DNA from: Streptosporangiaceae bacterium NEAU-GS5
Lineage (GTDB): Bacteria; Actinomycetota; Actinomycetes; Streptosporangiales; Streptosporangiaceae
Direction: 5' to 3'
DNA length: 52,750 nucleotides
Assembly (NCBI GenBank): GCA_017592665.1
Contig: JAGFNW010000049.1
Location: 1-52,750, forward strand
In this document: positions 21,643-32,548 of the stretch, one piece after another
Layout: every line of letters begins with the position of its first letter
How positions within the stretch are numbered: the first letter of the stretch is position 1
Notes under the pieces: model-generated
Databases searched by the model: none
The model's input: the letters and a program-made list of their open reading frames with translations, nothing else
What the model was told of the DNA's origin: nothing
Translations under genes and position numbers: made by a program

Positions 21643-21654
21643 GGAAACGTTTGC
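21643..21654 (+). promoter_or_regulatory. LacI-type operator GGAAACGTTTGC
   Basis: The core AAACGTTT is palindromic and has the central CG and A/T flanks typical of LacI-family operators. It lies between the lacI-type gene (21628) and the DapA-family gene (21704). A TATGAT -10-like box at 21692-21697 sits 6 bp before the ATG of the latter, suggesting a leaderless transcript. Confidence 0.6.
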
Positions 21655-21703
21655 GGAACATGTCAATAGGTCGGCGTATTGGTATATCAGATATGATGCT
21701 CGC

Positions 21704-22591
21704 ATGATCGAGAACGTCAGGGCGGGGTTGCGCTCCGTGGTCGCGGTGGCGGTGACGCCGTTCGACGCCGACGGCCGGGTCGACGAGGCGGCCTACGCGG
21801 CCGCCATCGAGCGGCTGGTCCACGGCGGGATCACCGCCATCACACCGAACGGCAACACCGGCGAGTTCTACGCGCTCTCCGACGGGGAGCTCAGCCTCGC
21901 CGTCACGCTCACCCGCGCCGCGGCCCCCGATGCCGTGATCATCGCGGGCGTCGGTCACGAGGTCGATCGGGCCGTACGGCTCGCGCGCGACGCCGCCCGG
22001 CAGGGCTGCGACGGCATCATGATCCACCAGCCGGTCCACCCATATCAGTCGGCCGAGGGCTGGGTCGCCTACCACCAGGCGATCGCCGAGGCCGTCCCCC
22101 ACACGGGCGTGGTCTGTTATGTCCGCTCGCCCCGCGTCACGGCCGAGTCCCTGGCCGAGCTCACACGCCGCTGCCCCAACGTGGTGGGCGTGAAGTACGC
22201 CGTGCCCGACCCCGTGCTGTTCGCCACGATGACGACCGAGGCCGACGGACTGGTGTGGGTCTGCGGCCTGGCGGAGAGCTGGGCGCCGTTCTTCTGGCCG
22301 GGCGGCGCCGAAGGCTTCACGTCAGGCCTTGCCGTGCTGGCCCCTGAGCTCTCCCTCGAACTGCTGCGCCTGCTGCAGGCGGGCGACCGGAAGGCGGCGC
22401 TCGACCTGTGGCGCCGGCTCAAGCCCATCGAAGACCTGCGCGCCCGCGACGGCAGCGAGCACAACGTCTCGGTCATCAAGGAGGGCCTGGCCCAGCTCGG
22501 CCTCTGCTCCCGCGCCGTCCGCCCCCCGATCTCCGAGCTCGCGCAAACCGACCGCGACCAGGTCGCCGCCATCCTCAAGTCACTCGGGTAG
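21704..22591 (+). CDS. Dihydrodipicolinate synthase/N-acetylneuraminate lyase family protein
   Basis: ATG 21704; 295 residues, normal for this class I aldolase family. Family signatures: VAVTPFDADGRVDEAAYAAAIERLVHGGITAITPNGNTGEFYALS (contains the GxTGE-like substrate loop), the CYVRSPRVTAE segment where the conserved Tyr lies, and the Schiff-base Lys in NVVGVKYAVPD. Members cleave or form 2-keto acids such as keto-deoxy sugars. Divergence from a LacI regulator favours catabolism of a sugar acid rather than lysine synthesis. Its 3' end overlaps the convergent SDR by 12 bp. Confidence 0.87.
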   Translation: MIENVRAGLRSVVAVAVTPFDADGRVDEAAYAAAIERLVHGGITAITPNGNTGEFYALSDGELSLAVTLTRAAAPDAVIIAGVGHEVDRAVRLARDAARQGCDGIMIHQPVHPYQSAEGWVAYHQAIAEAVPHTGVVCYVRSPRVTAESLAELTRRCPNVVGVKYAVPDPVLFATMTTEADGLVWVCGLAESWAPFFWPGGAEGFTSGLAVLAPELSLELLRLLQAGDRKAALDLWRRLKPIEDLRARDGSEHNVSVIKEGLAQLGLCSRAVRPPISELAQTDRDQVAAILKSLG

Positions 22592-23431
22592 ATCGACCGG
22601 ATACGCCTCGGCGAAGTCGGCGGATCGGCTGACCGGCTCCCACGCGGTGGCCTCGGCGAGCTGGGTCTGCGAGTAGTCGAGCGCACGCCGTACGGCGCCC
22701 GCGCCGAGAAGCAGGTGGCTGGGCAGCCGCGGCCGTTTGACCACGCGCACCAGGATCTCCCCGGCCCGGGCCGGGTCGCCCGCGCTCAGCTCCGGATTGT
22801 CCATTCCACGTGCCCGGGCGCCCACGGTCTCGTCGTATTCGGCCGGGATGTCGAGGATCTTCATCGACGGACCGGCCCAGTCGGTGGCGAAGCCTCCCGG
22901 CTCTACCACCAGCGTCCTGATACCCAGCGGTGCGACCTCGACGGCCAAGACCCGGGTGAAGCCATCGATCGCGAACTTCGCCGACTGATACGCCCCGAGA
23001 CCCGGCGATCCCCCCACCCGCCCCCCGATCGAGGAGAACTGCACGATCGTTCCAGACTTCTGCGCCTTCAAGACCGGCAAGGCCGCCCTGGTCACGTTGT
23101 AGACGCCCCAGAAATTGGTCTCGAACTGCGTCCGGAAGTCGTCCGTCGTCTCGATCGGGCCGATGTTGGCGTAGCCGGCATTGTTGACCACCACGTCGAT
23201 CCGGCCGAACCGGTCGACCGCGGCCCGCACGGCCGCGACGGCCGCCGCCTCGTCCGTCACATCGAGAGCGACCGTGAGCACCTGGTCGCCGTAGCGCGAG
23301 ACGAGATCGGCCAGCTGCTCGGGTCGCCGCGCCGTGGCGACCACCTGGTCACCCGCCTCCAGGGCGGCCACGGCCAGAGCGTGCCCGAACCCACGCGACG
23401 TGCCGGTGATGAACCATGTCTGCGCACTCAT
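22580..23431 (-). CDS. Short-chain dehydrogenase/reductase
   Basis: ATG 23431 (four codons into the open frame). Motifs: TGTSRGFGHALAVAAL at the N-terminus, NNAG (VVVNNAGYANIG), the active-site Ser in FSSIGG, and YQSAK (Tyr/Lys). The TGTSRGFG variant with ATARRPEQL points to the classical SDR group with NADP preference (Arg-Arg after strand 2). Length 283. Substrate unknown. It is convergent with the DapA-family gene. Confidence 0.87.
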   Translation of the reverse strand: MSAQTWFITGTSRGFGHALAVAALEAGDQVVATARRPEQLADLVSRYGDQVLTVALDVTDEAAAVAAVRAAVDRFGRIDVVVNNAGYANIGPIETTDDFRTQFETNFWGVYNVTRAALPVLKAQKSGTIVQFSSIGGRVGGSPGLGAYQSAKFAIDGFTRVLAVEVAPLGIRTLVVEPGGFATDWAGPSMKILDIPAEYDETVGARARGMDNPELSAGDPARAGEILVRVVKRPRLPSHLLLGAGAVRRALDYSQTQLAEATAWEPVSRSADFAEAYPVDLPE

Positions 23432-23610
23432 GACCTCAAGCAAATCATGATCGCTCTGACTCTCCGCAGCTCGGGGTCGAGATCAGTAGTCGACGGTGGG
23501 TGAAATCGGTACTTCATACGGATCAGCTCACGGGCCGTCATCGGCATGATCGGCGCGAGTTGCGCCATTCGGCACGCCGGGGCGGCGGCCTGACTTGATC
23601 CGGAGAGCCC

Positions 23611-24156
23611 ATGCGGAAATTGCGTGCGATCGTCTCACTCCTGGTGATCGCGACAGCCACGGCGATCGTCGCCGGCGCGTTCGTGCGACCCGCCTTCGCC
23701 GACTTCACCGACCTTCCCGAAGGACCCATCCACATCGTCAACTATGGCAGCGGGAAATGCCTCGCGCCGGCGCCCGACAACCGGGTCTGGCAGCGCGCCT
23801 GCGACGGCTCGGCCGACCAGGAATGGCTCCGTCTCCGCAGCGCCGACGGCGCGATCAGCGGCTTCGGAAATGTCCAGCGGCACATGCTCGTGAATCGGAG
23901 CAGCGGCCGCTGCATGGACGTCAAGGACGGCAGCACCGCCAACGGAGCGGTCATCCAGATGGTGCCGTGCAACGGCAACAGCAACACCATGCTCTGGGGA
24001 GTCTTCGACGACTACTTCGGCAGCCACCAACTGGTCGACGCGAGGACCGGAACGTGCCTGGACGTCCAGGGCGGCTCCCTCGCGGACAACGCCTACCTGC
24101 AGGGCTACCGCTGCACGGTGCCCAACACCGCTCAGCATTTCTACCTCGGCTGGTGA
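23611..24156 (+). CDS. Secreted ricin B-type lectin domain protein
   Basis: ATG 23611. Signal peptide residues 1-30 (LLVIATATAIVAGAF ... AFA-D cleavage). The mature ~150 residues form one beta-trefoil lectin domain: VNYGSGKCLAPAP, RSSGRCMDVKDGSTANGAVIQMVPCNG, and DARTGTCLDVQGGSLADNAYLQGYRC. These give three Cys-containing repeats with Q-x-W-like ends (DQEWLRL). There is no catalytic domain, so it is a stand-alone secreted carbohydrate-binding protein. It is convergent with the LuxR regulator, 15 bp apart. Confidence 0.85.
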   Translation: MRKLRAIVSLLVIATATAIVAGAFVRPAFADFTDLPEGPIHIVNYGSGKCLAPAPDNRVWQRACDGSADQEWLRLRSADGAISGFGNVQRHMLVNRSSGRCMDVKDGSTANGAVIQMVPCNGNSNTMLWGVFDDYFGSHQLVDARTGTCLDVQGGSLADNAYLQGYRCTVPNTAQHFYLGW

Positions 24157-24171
24157 AACCCGCCTCGGGCG

Positions 24172-26445
24172 TCACCGGTTCCGCGCCGTCATCATCCAGG
24201 TGGCGACCTGAGTCCGGGTGGTGAGGCCGAGTTTTGTCAGGACGTTGCGGATGTGGCTTTCCACGGTGCGCTCGGAGATGAACAGCCGGGCGCCGATCTC
24301 CTTGTTGCTCAGGCCGTCGGTCACCAGCCGGGCGACATCGGTCTCGCGTTGGCTGAGAACGCCTGTGTCCCCGGATTCCGGCGCGGTGATTTCGCCGAGC
24401 GCGAGCCGTACCGCGGCGTCTCGGCTCAACCGGCGGCCGGTCTCGTACACCGGGTCGAAGGCTGCGGGGCCGAGAGCCGCGGTGGCCGACCGGCTGGCCT
24501 CGGCCAGAGCCGGCGCCATGCCGGGGTGGACATCGGCGCCGATCTCGGCGCGCATGTTCTCCATCGCGCCGAGGAGTTCGGCGGCCAGGCGCGGCTTTCG
24601 GCCGGCCGCCGCGCAGCAGCCGAGCGCGCCGACGAGGTAGCACTGGGCCACACGGTCGTCGATCTGGCGGGCGATCCGCAGGCCTTCGGCGAGGCACTCG
24701 CCGGCATCGGCGAAGCCGCCCGATCGGAGCGCCGCGTAGCCCTGGTTCATCAGCATCATGCCGAGGCTGTAGAGGTCGCCCGCCTCCCGGCTGAGCCGGA
24801 CACCTTCCGACGCGGCCGACGCGGCCGCGTCGAGGTCGCCGTTGACGAGGCCGTTGAGCGCCTGAGCCTGGTGCGTCATGAGCGTGGCGCCGAGATCGTC
24901 CAGCCCGCCGGCGATGGCTCGGGCCTCGTCGAGAAAGCGCCGCGCAGATGTGCGGTCGCCGCTCATGGTCGCCGCGATCGACGCCATGGCGAGGGTCTGC
25001 GACAGCGCGTCCGCCTGTCCGGCCGTACGTGCCACGGTCACACCGCGATCGAGCGCGCGCGCCGCCGCGGCCGGATCGTTCTGCAGCACGCCGAGGAAGC
25101 CGCGCGCGAAGTACGTCCAGGCATCGGCGACCGGTCCGGCCAGCAGTTCGTCGAGCCACCGCACGCCCTCCGCGGTCGCCCGGGTGATCCAGAACCAGAT
25201 GAGAGCCGTCGCCATGGCGGCCGCGCGCGGGTGGTCGCCGCGGCGGATGCACGTCCGCAGGACGTCCCGGATGTTGTCGATCTCCAGGTCCAGCCACGCG
25301 AGCGACTCCACCAGCCTGCGGCGGCCGGTCACGGCGAACCGCAGGCACCGGAACAGGTAGTGGTCGGCGCACCGCGACTCCACCACCTCCGCGTCGCCGG
25401 ACTCGCCCAGCTTGAGCCGCGCGAACTCGCGCATCGTCTCGTGCAGCCGGTAGCAGACGACCCCGGCGGCGTCCTCCTTGTGCAGCAACGACTTGTCGAG
25501 CAATGACGACAGCAGGTCGAGCGCCCGGGCCGCCGGCAGGTCATCGGAGCAGCAGACGGCCTCGACGTCGTCGAGCACAAAGCGGCCGGCGAACACGCAC
25601 AGCCGCATCAGCAGGGTCCGCTCGGCAGGTGTCAGCAGGTCATGGCTCCACTCGAGCGCCGTGCGCAGCGTCTGGTGGCGGGGGAGCGCGGCCCGGTTGC
25701 CGCCGGTGAGCAGATGGAACCGGTCGCTCAGCCGGTCTCGGATCTGGTCCGGGCTCATCACCCGGGTCCGTACGGCGGCCAGTTCGATGGCGAGGGGCAG
25801 CCCGTCCAGGCGGCGGCACACGTCGACCACGGCGGTCCTATTGGCGTCGGTCAGCCGGAAGCCACCCGACGCCGCCGCGGCGCGTTCGACGAACAGCCGG
25901 ACCGCGTCGTTCTGGCCCGTCTCGGCGAGCGACTGGGCCTCTGGCGCCGGCAGATCCAGCGGCGGCACCGGCAGCACGTGCTCGCCCGCCACGGAAAGCG
26001 GCTCCCTGCTGGTCGCGATCACGCGTACGCCGGGCGCGGCGCGGAGCACGTCGTCGATCAGCCGCGCGGTCGCGTCGAGCAGGCGCTCGCAGTTGTCGAG
26101 CACCAGCAGCAGGTCCTTGTCGCGCAAGTACGACCGGAGGAGGGCGGCCGGCTCGGCCGCGGCCTGATCACGCAGGTCGAGTGCGGCCATCACCGTGGTG
26201 TCGACCAGCTCGGGATCCCGTACGTCGGCGAGCTCGACCAGCCAGGCGCCCGCGGCGAAACCAGGGGCGAGATCGGCGGCCGCGCGGATGGCCAGCCGGG
26301 TCTTGCCCACTCCACCCGGGCCGACCAGGCTGACCAGGCGCGCGGCGGTCAGCTTCCGCCGGGCCTCGGCCAGCTCGTGGCGGCGGCCCACGAAACTCGT
26401 CGTCTCCGCGGGCAGGTTGCCGCGTCGCGGGGCGGGCTCGGCCAT
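24172..26445 (-). CDS. Large LuxR-family regulator with NB-ARC-type ATPase (757 aa)
   Basis: ATG 26445. An N-terminal ATPase region (TTSFVGRRHELAEARRKL, Walker A GPGGVGKT near residue 44, Walker B LLLVLDNCERLL near 118, then VRVIATSREPLSVAGEHV) is followed by an AfsR-like winged helix/TPR-type helical region. A C-terminal LuxR HTH ends the protein (LSQRETDVARLVTDGLSNKEIGARLFISERTVESHIRNVL). This is the LAL/AfsR-like architecture of pathway activators in actinomycetes. Target genes are unknown; the adjacent lectin and the membrane protein at 26601 are candidates by position. Confidence 0.9.
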   Translation of the reverse strand: MAEPAPRRGNLPAETTSFVGRRHELAEARRKLTAARLVSLVGPGGVGKTRLAIRAAADLAPGFAAGAWLVELADVRDPELVDTTVMAALDLRDQAAAEPAALLRSYLRDKDLLLVLDNCERLLDATARLIDDVLRAAPGVRVIATSREPLSVAGEHVLPVPPLDLPAPEAQSLAETGQNDAVRLFVERAAAASGGFRLTDANRTAVVDVCRRLDGLPLAIELAAVRTRVMSPDQIRDRLSDRFHLLTGGNRAALPRHQTLRTALEWSHDLLTPAERTLLMRLCVFAGRFVLDDVEAVCCSDDLPAARALDLLSSLLDKSLLHKEDAAGVVCYRLHETMREFARLKLGESGDAEVVESRCADHYLFRCLRFAVTGRRRLVESLAWLDLEIDNIRDVLRTCIRRGDHPRAAAMATALIWFWITRATAEGVRWLDELLAGPVADAWTYFARGFLGVLQNDPAAAARALDRGVTVARTAGQADALSQTLAMASIAATMSGDRTSARRFLDEARAIAGGLDDLGATLMTHQAQALNGLVNGDLDAAASAASEGVRLSREAGDLYSLGMMLMNQGYAALRSGGFADAGECLAEGLRIARQIDDRVAQCYLVGALGCCAAAGRKPRLAAELLGAMENMRAEIGADVHPGMAPALAEASRSATAALGPAAFDPVYETGRRLSRDAAVRLALGEITAPESGDTGVLSQRETDVARLVTDGLSNKEIGARLFISERTVESHIRNVLTKLGLTTRTQVATWMMTARNR

Positions 26446-26600
26446 GCCCCGAAGGTACTATGGCCGGCCGCCACTGAATTGATCTTGTGTGGGCGCCCTT
26501 CCGTGCTTTTCCGTGCCCGGCTCAGTGCTGCCACTGATGGCCGCGGGCGAGCGCGATGCCTAGCGTGGCGGCGCGTCACCCGATCAGACGGAGGCATTCG

Positions 26601-27050
26601 ATGAGCACTGCGACAACCGGCACGTCGCCGGATCTCACCATCCCGGGCCGCGCTGAGCTGCCCCTGTGGCGCCTGTACGCGCTCCGATTCGGATACCTGA
26701 TCCTCGGCGGCGGCCTGGTGGTCTACAAATGGCCACTCCTGGTCACCCACGAGAAGCCCTGGCCCCTGATGAGCAGCGTGGTCGTATGCATGCTGGTGGC
26801 GATGTCCATCCTCGCCCTGCTCGGACTGCGGCATCCGGTCAGGATGCTGCCGATCCTGCTGTTCGAGACGGCCTGGAAAGTGATCTGGCTCGCCGTCGTC
26901 GCGCTGCCGCTGTGGCGTGACGACCGGATGGACGCGGCCGCGCTCGAGCTGACCAGCGAGATCCTCTGGGTCGTCATCATCCTGGCCGTCATTCCCTGGC
27001 GGTACGTCTACTCGACCTACCTGGCCGGCCGGGGCGACCGGTGGCGTTGA
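26601..27050 (+). CDS. Four-helix membrane protein of unknown function (149 aa)
   Basis: ATG 26601 after GGAGG. Four hydrophobic stretches are visible (LRFGYLILGGGLVVY, MSSVVVCMLVAMSILALLGL, MLPILLFETAWKVIWLAVVALPLW, ILWVVIILAVIPW) with short loops, typical of an integral membrane protein. No catalytic motif is recognised. It is divergent from the LAL regulator (155 bp apart) and could be its target. Confidence 0.75.
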   Translation: MSTATTGTSPDLTIPGRAELPLWRLYALRFGYLILGGGLVVYKWPLLVTHEKPWPLMSSVVVCMLVAMSILALLGLRHPVRMLPILLFETAWKVIWLAVVALPLWRDDRMDAAALELTSEILWVVIILAVIPWRYVYSTYLAGRGDRWR

Positions 27051-27124
27051 TCACGCCGGGCCGGCATGGAACGCGATGTCACGCGAGGTGGGTGTCTGGA
27101 TAATCCCGAAGCTGGAGGACGGTC

Positions 27125-28576
27125 ATGCCACGCGCTCATCGATTACGCGCGCTCATCCTCGCCGCTGTCGCGCTTGTGGCGTCCGCGCTTGTGGCAGGCG
27201 TGCTGCTGCCGGGCCTCTCGGCCGACTCGGCCGCGGCGGACGCCGCACCCATCGCCTACGCCTGGGGCTTCAACGACAACGGCATGCTGGGCGACGGCAC
27301 GACCAGCACGCGGTTGGCGCCGGTTCCGGTGGCCGATCGGGCGGCGAACGTCACCCAGATCAGTTCGGTGAGGTCGGAGACCGTCGCGGTGCACGCCGAC
27401 GGCACGGTCTGGACCTGGGGGGCAGCCAGGCTGCTGGGCGACGGGAGCACGGCTGATCGCTGGACGCCGGGACGGGTGCCCGGCCTGCCGCCGATCAAAC
27501 AGGTCAGCATCGCGACCACTCAGGTGCTCGCCGTGGGCACGGACGGGTCGCTGTGGGGATGGGGCCTGAACCTCAATGGCGAGGTCGGCGACGGGACCAC
27601 GACCAACCATCCGACCCCCGTGCGGCTGCCGATATCCGGAGTGACCCAGGCCGCCGCCGGCCTCAAGTTCAGCATGGTCCTGAAGTCCAACGGCGAAGTC
27701 TGGGCGTGGGGACTCAACGACACCGGCCAACTGGGCAACGGCACGACCACCGACAGCCTGACCCCGGTCCGGGTGCAGGTGCCGTACGGGATCACCCAGA
27801 TCGCGGTCGGCACCTACCACGGGATGGCGCTGCGCTTCGACGGTTCGGTCTGGACGTGGGGCCACAACTCCGAAGGGGAATTGGGCGACGGCACGACCAC
27901 CACCCGTCTCGCCGGCGTTCGCGTGGACCGGCGCGTGTCCGGCATCACCCAGATCGCCGCGGGTGGATTCCACTCGATGGCCCTGGCCGGCGACCACACC
28001 ATCTGGGCCTGGGGTTTCAACCATGAAGGGGAGCTGGGTGACGGCACGACCACCGACCGCGCCACCCCCGTGCATCTGGCGTTGCCCGGAGTCACCCAGA
28101 TCGACGGCGCGACCTGGGGAAGCGTGGCCATCGACGCCAATGGGTGGTTGTGGTACTGGGGACACAACCGGTTCGGCCTGAGCGCCACCGGAGTATCCGA
28201 CGAGCCCCTTACGCACCCCGCCGTGGTCCAGGGCATCACGGGCGTGGTGACCGTCGCCTTCGCCGAGGACTACGGGAATATGGGGCAGTTCAATTGGCCG
28301 AATTCCTCCGTCTTCGCCGTAGGCCGGGGAGTGATCGCCACGCCGCCGCCGACCGTGCAGGTGCCCGACCTGATCGGCACGGCGAGGACGGCGGCCACGG
28401 CGGACATCAGGGCGGCCGGGCTGACCGTCGGCACCCAGACCGGCACACCCGATGACAACCTGTGCGAGCACGTCGGCGAGGTCGTCGGACAGAATCCGGC
28501 CGCGGGCACCCGCGTGTCCCCCGGCACGAGCGTCGACTTCATCTACCTGGTGCCACCTTCGGGTGGCTGCTTGTAG
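27125..28576 (+). CDS. Secreted RCC1-repeat protein with C-terminal PASTA domain
   Basis: ATG 27125. Signal peptide residues 1-38 (LILAAVALVASALVAGVLL ... AADA). Residues 42-400 hold about seven RCC1-type blades with the recurring pattern W-G-x-N-x-x-G-x-L-G-D-G-T-T (AWGFNDNGMLGDGTT, GWGLNLNGEVGDGTT, AWGLNDTGQLGNGTT, TWGHNSEGELGDGTT, AWGFNHEGELGDGTT), forming a beta-propeller. After a PPPTVQVPDLIGTAR linker comes one PASTA domain (VPDLIGTARTAATADIRAAGLTVG ... VVGQNPAAGTRVSPGTSV), a module known to bind peptidoglycan or beta-lactams. It is probably cell-wall associated; the ligand of the propeller is unknown. Confidence 0.88.
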   Translation: MPRAHRLRALILAAVALVASALVAGVLLPGLSADSAAADAAPIAYAWGFNDNGMLGDGTTSTRLAPVPVADRAANVTQISSVRSETVAVHADGTVWTWGAARLLGDGSTADRWTPGRVPGLPPIKQVSIATTQVLAVGTDGSLWGWGLNLNGEVGDGTTTNHPTPVRLPISGVTQAAAGLKFSMVLKSNGEVWAWGLNDTGQLGNGTTTDSLTPVRVQVPYGITQIAVGTYHGMALRFDGSVWTWGHNSEGELGDGTTTTRLAGVRVDRRVSGITQIAAGGFHSMALAGDHTIWAWGFNHEGELGDGTTTDRATPVHLALPGVTQIDGATWGSVAIDANGWLWYWGHNRFGLSATGVSDEPLTHPAVVQGITGVVTVAFAEDYGNMGQFNWPNSSVFAVGRGVIATPPPTVQVPDLIGTARTAATADIRAAGLTVGTQTGTPDDNLCEHVGEVVGQNPAAGTRVSPGTSVDFIYLVPPSGGCL

Positions 28577-28585
28577 CGACCGGCG

Positions 28586-28609
28586 GGGCCGCCGCCACGG
28601 CGGCGGCCC
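28586..28609. terminator. Bidirectional terminator hairpin
   Basis: GGGCCGCCGCC and GGCGGCGGCCC are exact 11-bp complements separated by two bases. The hairpin lies between the converging RCC1 and aldehyde dehydrogenase genes. Confidence 0.7.
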
Positions 28610-28618
28610 GGACGGCGG

Positions 28619-30033
<1,415 letters not shown>

Positions 30034-30037
<4 letters not shown>

Positions 30038-31644
30038 GCTGGTCCTCCCGCACGCTCTGCCCCCGTGGGCTCGCGTTGGTCGTGAAGGTGTTGCCCGATC
30101 TGGCGGTCGGGACGCCCGATCAGGAAAAGTACGAGACCCACCAAAGTGACGGCGGCCATCACGAGCAGTGTGATCCAGTCCAGGTTGAAGTACGCGCGCG
30201 GGCTGTCGAGGCCGGTCGGCGCCACCACATTGACCAGCATCAGGCCGAGGTAGACGGCCGCGACGATGCTCACCGGCCAGCCCCAGCGGCCCAGCTGGAA
30301 GCGGCCTTCGGGGATCCAGCCGCGCGCGCGGGCCACGATGGCCGCGATGACCGTGAGCAGGAACGACAGGTAGATGCCGCTGACTCCGAACGACACCAGC
30401 GACACCAGGGCGTTGGTGTTGGCCGGATAGGTGAAGAAGCCGATCGTGATGTCGTGGTCCGGCGAGGCGAACACGAGCAGCACGAACAGCACCGTGACCA
30501 CGGCGCCGGCCAGCAGCGCGTTGACCGGCGTGCCGAGCCGTGGGTGCACCCGGGAGATCCAGGCCGCCTTGGGCAGCGCGCCGTCCCTGGCGTAGGAGAA
30601 CGCCAGCCGGCTGCCGGCGCCCTGCACCGATGAGCCGCACGAGAAGAACGCGAAGATGATCAGGAGCAGCAGGACGTCCTGCAGGCCGCCCGGCAGCTGA
30701 CCGAGGATGAACGCCACCCCGCCGCCCTTGACCGTCTGGCCGACCGGGTCCGGGCCGGACGGCATGGCCAGCAGCAGCGCGGCGATGAGCACGAACGAGG
30801 CGACGCCGCCCCAGATGAGGGCCAGCCGCATGGCGCGGGGCACCGAGCGGCCGGCGTCGCGGGTCTCTTCGGAGATGTCGCCGGCCGATTCGAAGCCGTA
30901 GAAGATGTAGACGGGCGCGAGGACCGCGATCAGGGCGGCGCCGGTCACCCAGTTGCCGCCGAAGTCGAGGCCGAGCGGGTTGCTCGCGGCGCTCTGCACG
31001 TTCTCGGTGGAGAACAGGAAGTCCAGCCCGTGGTTGAAGCCGTGGATCGCGAGGATGAGCGCGATGCCGAAGGTGCCGATGATCTCGACGTACACGCCGA
31101 ACTGGGCGACCCGGCCCATCATCTTCGCGCCGGTGATGTTGAGGCCGGTCTGGATGGCCAGCAGGATCACCGTCATGACGAGGATCGTCAGGTGATCGGC
31201 CGGGTCCAGGTTCCAGCCGAACCAGTTGTGGGTCAGCGCCGCGACGTACGGCACGGCTCCCGTGTCGACCGCCGCGACGGTGATGAGCAGCGCGATGCCG
31301 TAGAACCAGCCGACGAACCAGCCATAACGCGGCCCGACGGAGAACTTGCTGTACTGGTACAGCGCGCCGGCCACCGGATAGTGGCTGGCCATCTCGCCGA
31401 AGACGAGCGCGACCAGCAGCATGCCGGCGACCGGCAGCCAGGTCAGCCAGACGTACGCGGGACCGCCCGTGCCCACGCCCAGCACGAAGAGCGAATAGAT
31501 GCCCACCATCGGGGACAGATAGGTGAAGGCGACCGAGAAGTTGCCGAACAGCCCGAGGACCCGTTTCAGCTGCGGTTGATAGCCCAGGCTCGCCAGCCGC
31601 GAGTCCTCGTCCAGCGCGATGGGTGGCGGTTCTCCGTCTCGCAT
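30034..31644 (-). CDS. APC-superfamily amino acid/polyamine permease
   Basis: ATG 31644 with AGGAGG upstream; 536 residues with about 12 TM helices. N-terminal signature LKRVLGLFGNFSVAFTYLSPMVGIYSLF, then VALVFGEMASHYPVAGALYQYSKFSVGPRYGWFVGW and YIFYGFESAGDISEETRDAGRSVPRAM, typical of the amino acid/choline/GABA (ACT/AAT) group of APC transporters. It imports an amino acid, GABA or polyamine. It forms an operon with the downstream aminobutyraldehyde-type dehydrogenase and is divergent from the FCD-GntR gene. The perfect palindrome at 31678 lies 33 bp upstream of its start. Confidence 0.9.
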
Positions 31645-31677
31645 GACGTTCCTCCTGTACGATGACGGTGGTCCCAT

Positions 31678-31697
31678 AAACTATGAGCTCATAGTTT
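31678..31697 (+). promoter_or_regulatory. 20-bp perfect palindrome AAACTATGAGCTCATAGTTT
   Basis: Located in the 88-bp gap between the divergent permease (31644) and GntR (31733) genes; the likely operator of the GntR protein controlling both directions. Confidence 0.75.
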
Positions 31698-31732
31698 TAA
31701 CGTCAATAGCCGTCAAAGGGAGATCGTCAGGC

Positions 31733-32548
31733 GTGAGCGAATGGGATGAATCCGCCCACCTTGGATTGACCACTGTGGCCGTCCAGGCGTTCCTGGCACC
31801 CCTTGACGAGGCGTCCGGGCGAGCCGATCTCGTGGCCCGCCGGCTCGCCGAAGCGATCCGCCTCGGCCTGATCCTCGATCGCGAACGGCTGCCGCCGGAG
31901 ACCAAGCTGGCCGAGCAACTCGGCGTGTCCACCGTCACGCTCCGCGAGGCCCTCGCCGTGCTGCGCGAGCAGGGCCTGGTGACGACGCGGCGGGGGCGCG
32001 GCGGCGGCACGTTCGTGCAGGCCCCCGCCGACCTCGTCCCCGGCCTCGTGCGGCGGCTGCGCCGCTTCTCCATCCACGGCCTGCGCGACCTCGGCGACCA
32101 TCGGGCCGCGGTGTCCGGCACGGCCGCCCGGCTGGCCGCGGAGCGGGCGCTGCCGCACGAGGTCGACAACCTCGCGCGCCAGGTCGAGCGGCTGCGGGCC
32201 GCGACGACGGGGAGCGAGCGCCGCCGGGCCGACACCCAGTTCACCATCGAGGTCGCCGCGGCCGCTCAGTCGCCCCGGCTGACCCGGGAGGAGCTGCGGC
32301 TCCGCGCCGAGGTGGGCGATCTGCTCTGGCTCCAGCTCGACGCGGCCGACCACCAGGCGTCGGTCCGCGCCCGTGGCAGCCTGGTCGAGGCGATCGAGCG
32401 GCACGAGCCGCTGCCGGCGCGTGATCTGGCCGAGGAGCACGTCAGGGAGGACACGACACGCCTGGTCAACCTGCGGCTGCGCATCTACGAGCTCGACCGC
32501 ACGGGCCAGGCCGACCAGCTGCTCGGCCAGGACACGGGGGTGTCATGA
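31733..32548 (+). CDS. GntR-family regulator, FadR/FCD subgroup
   Basis: GTG 31733, 9 nt after AAAGGGAGA; 271 residues. The winged helix is at about 35-100 (LVARRLAEAIRLGLILDRERLPPETKLAEQLGVSTVTLREALAVLREQGLVTTRRGRGGGTFV, seen in pieces). An all-helical FCD-type domain follows (AARLAAERALPHEVDNLARQVERL). Two of the His positions that bind metal/carboxylate in typical FCD domains appear replaced: FTIEV where FHRAL is usual, and ARGSLVEAI where EHRAILEAI is usual. Only the last (EEHV) is kept. The next gene starts within its stop (ATGA), so regulator and Cache protein are co-translated. It likely represses the divergent permease-dehydrogenase operon. Confidence 0.87.
   Translation: MSEWDESAHLGLTTVAVQAFLAPLDEASGRADLVARRLAEAIRLGLILDRERLPPETKLAEQLGVSTVTLREALAVLREQGLVTTRRGRGGGTFVQAPADLVPGLVRRLRRFSIHGLRDLGDHRAAVSGTAARLAAERALPHEVDNLARQVERLRAATTGSERRRADTQFTIEVAAAAQSPRLTREELRLRAEVGDLLWLQLDAADHQASVRARGSLVEAIERHEPLPARDLAEEHVREDTTRLVNLRLRIYELDRTGQADQLLGQDTGVS

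Noticed and set aside
24253-25506. Long plus-strand frame opposite the LuxR/NB-ARC regulator
   Set aside because: Shadow frame rich in Arg, Gly and His without motifs.
24172-28576. A biosynthetic gene cluster around the LAL-type regulator
   Set aside because: No PKS, NRPS, terpene or RiPP genes are nearby; neighbours are a lectin, a membrane protein and an RCC1 protein.
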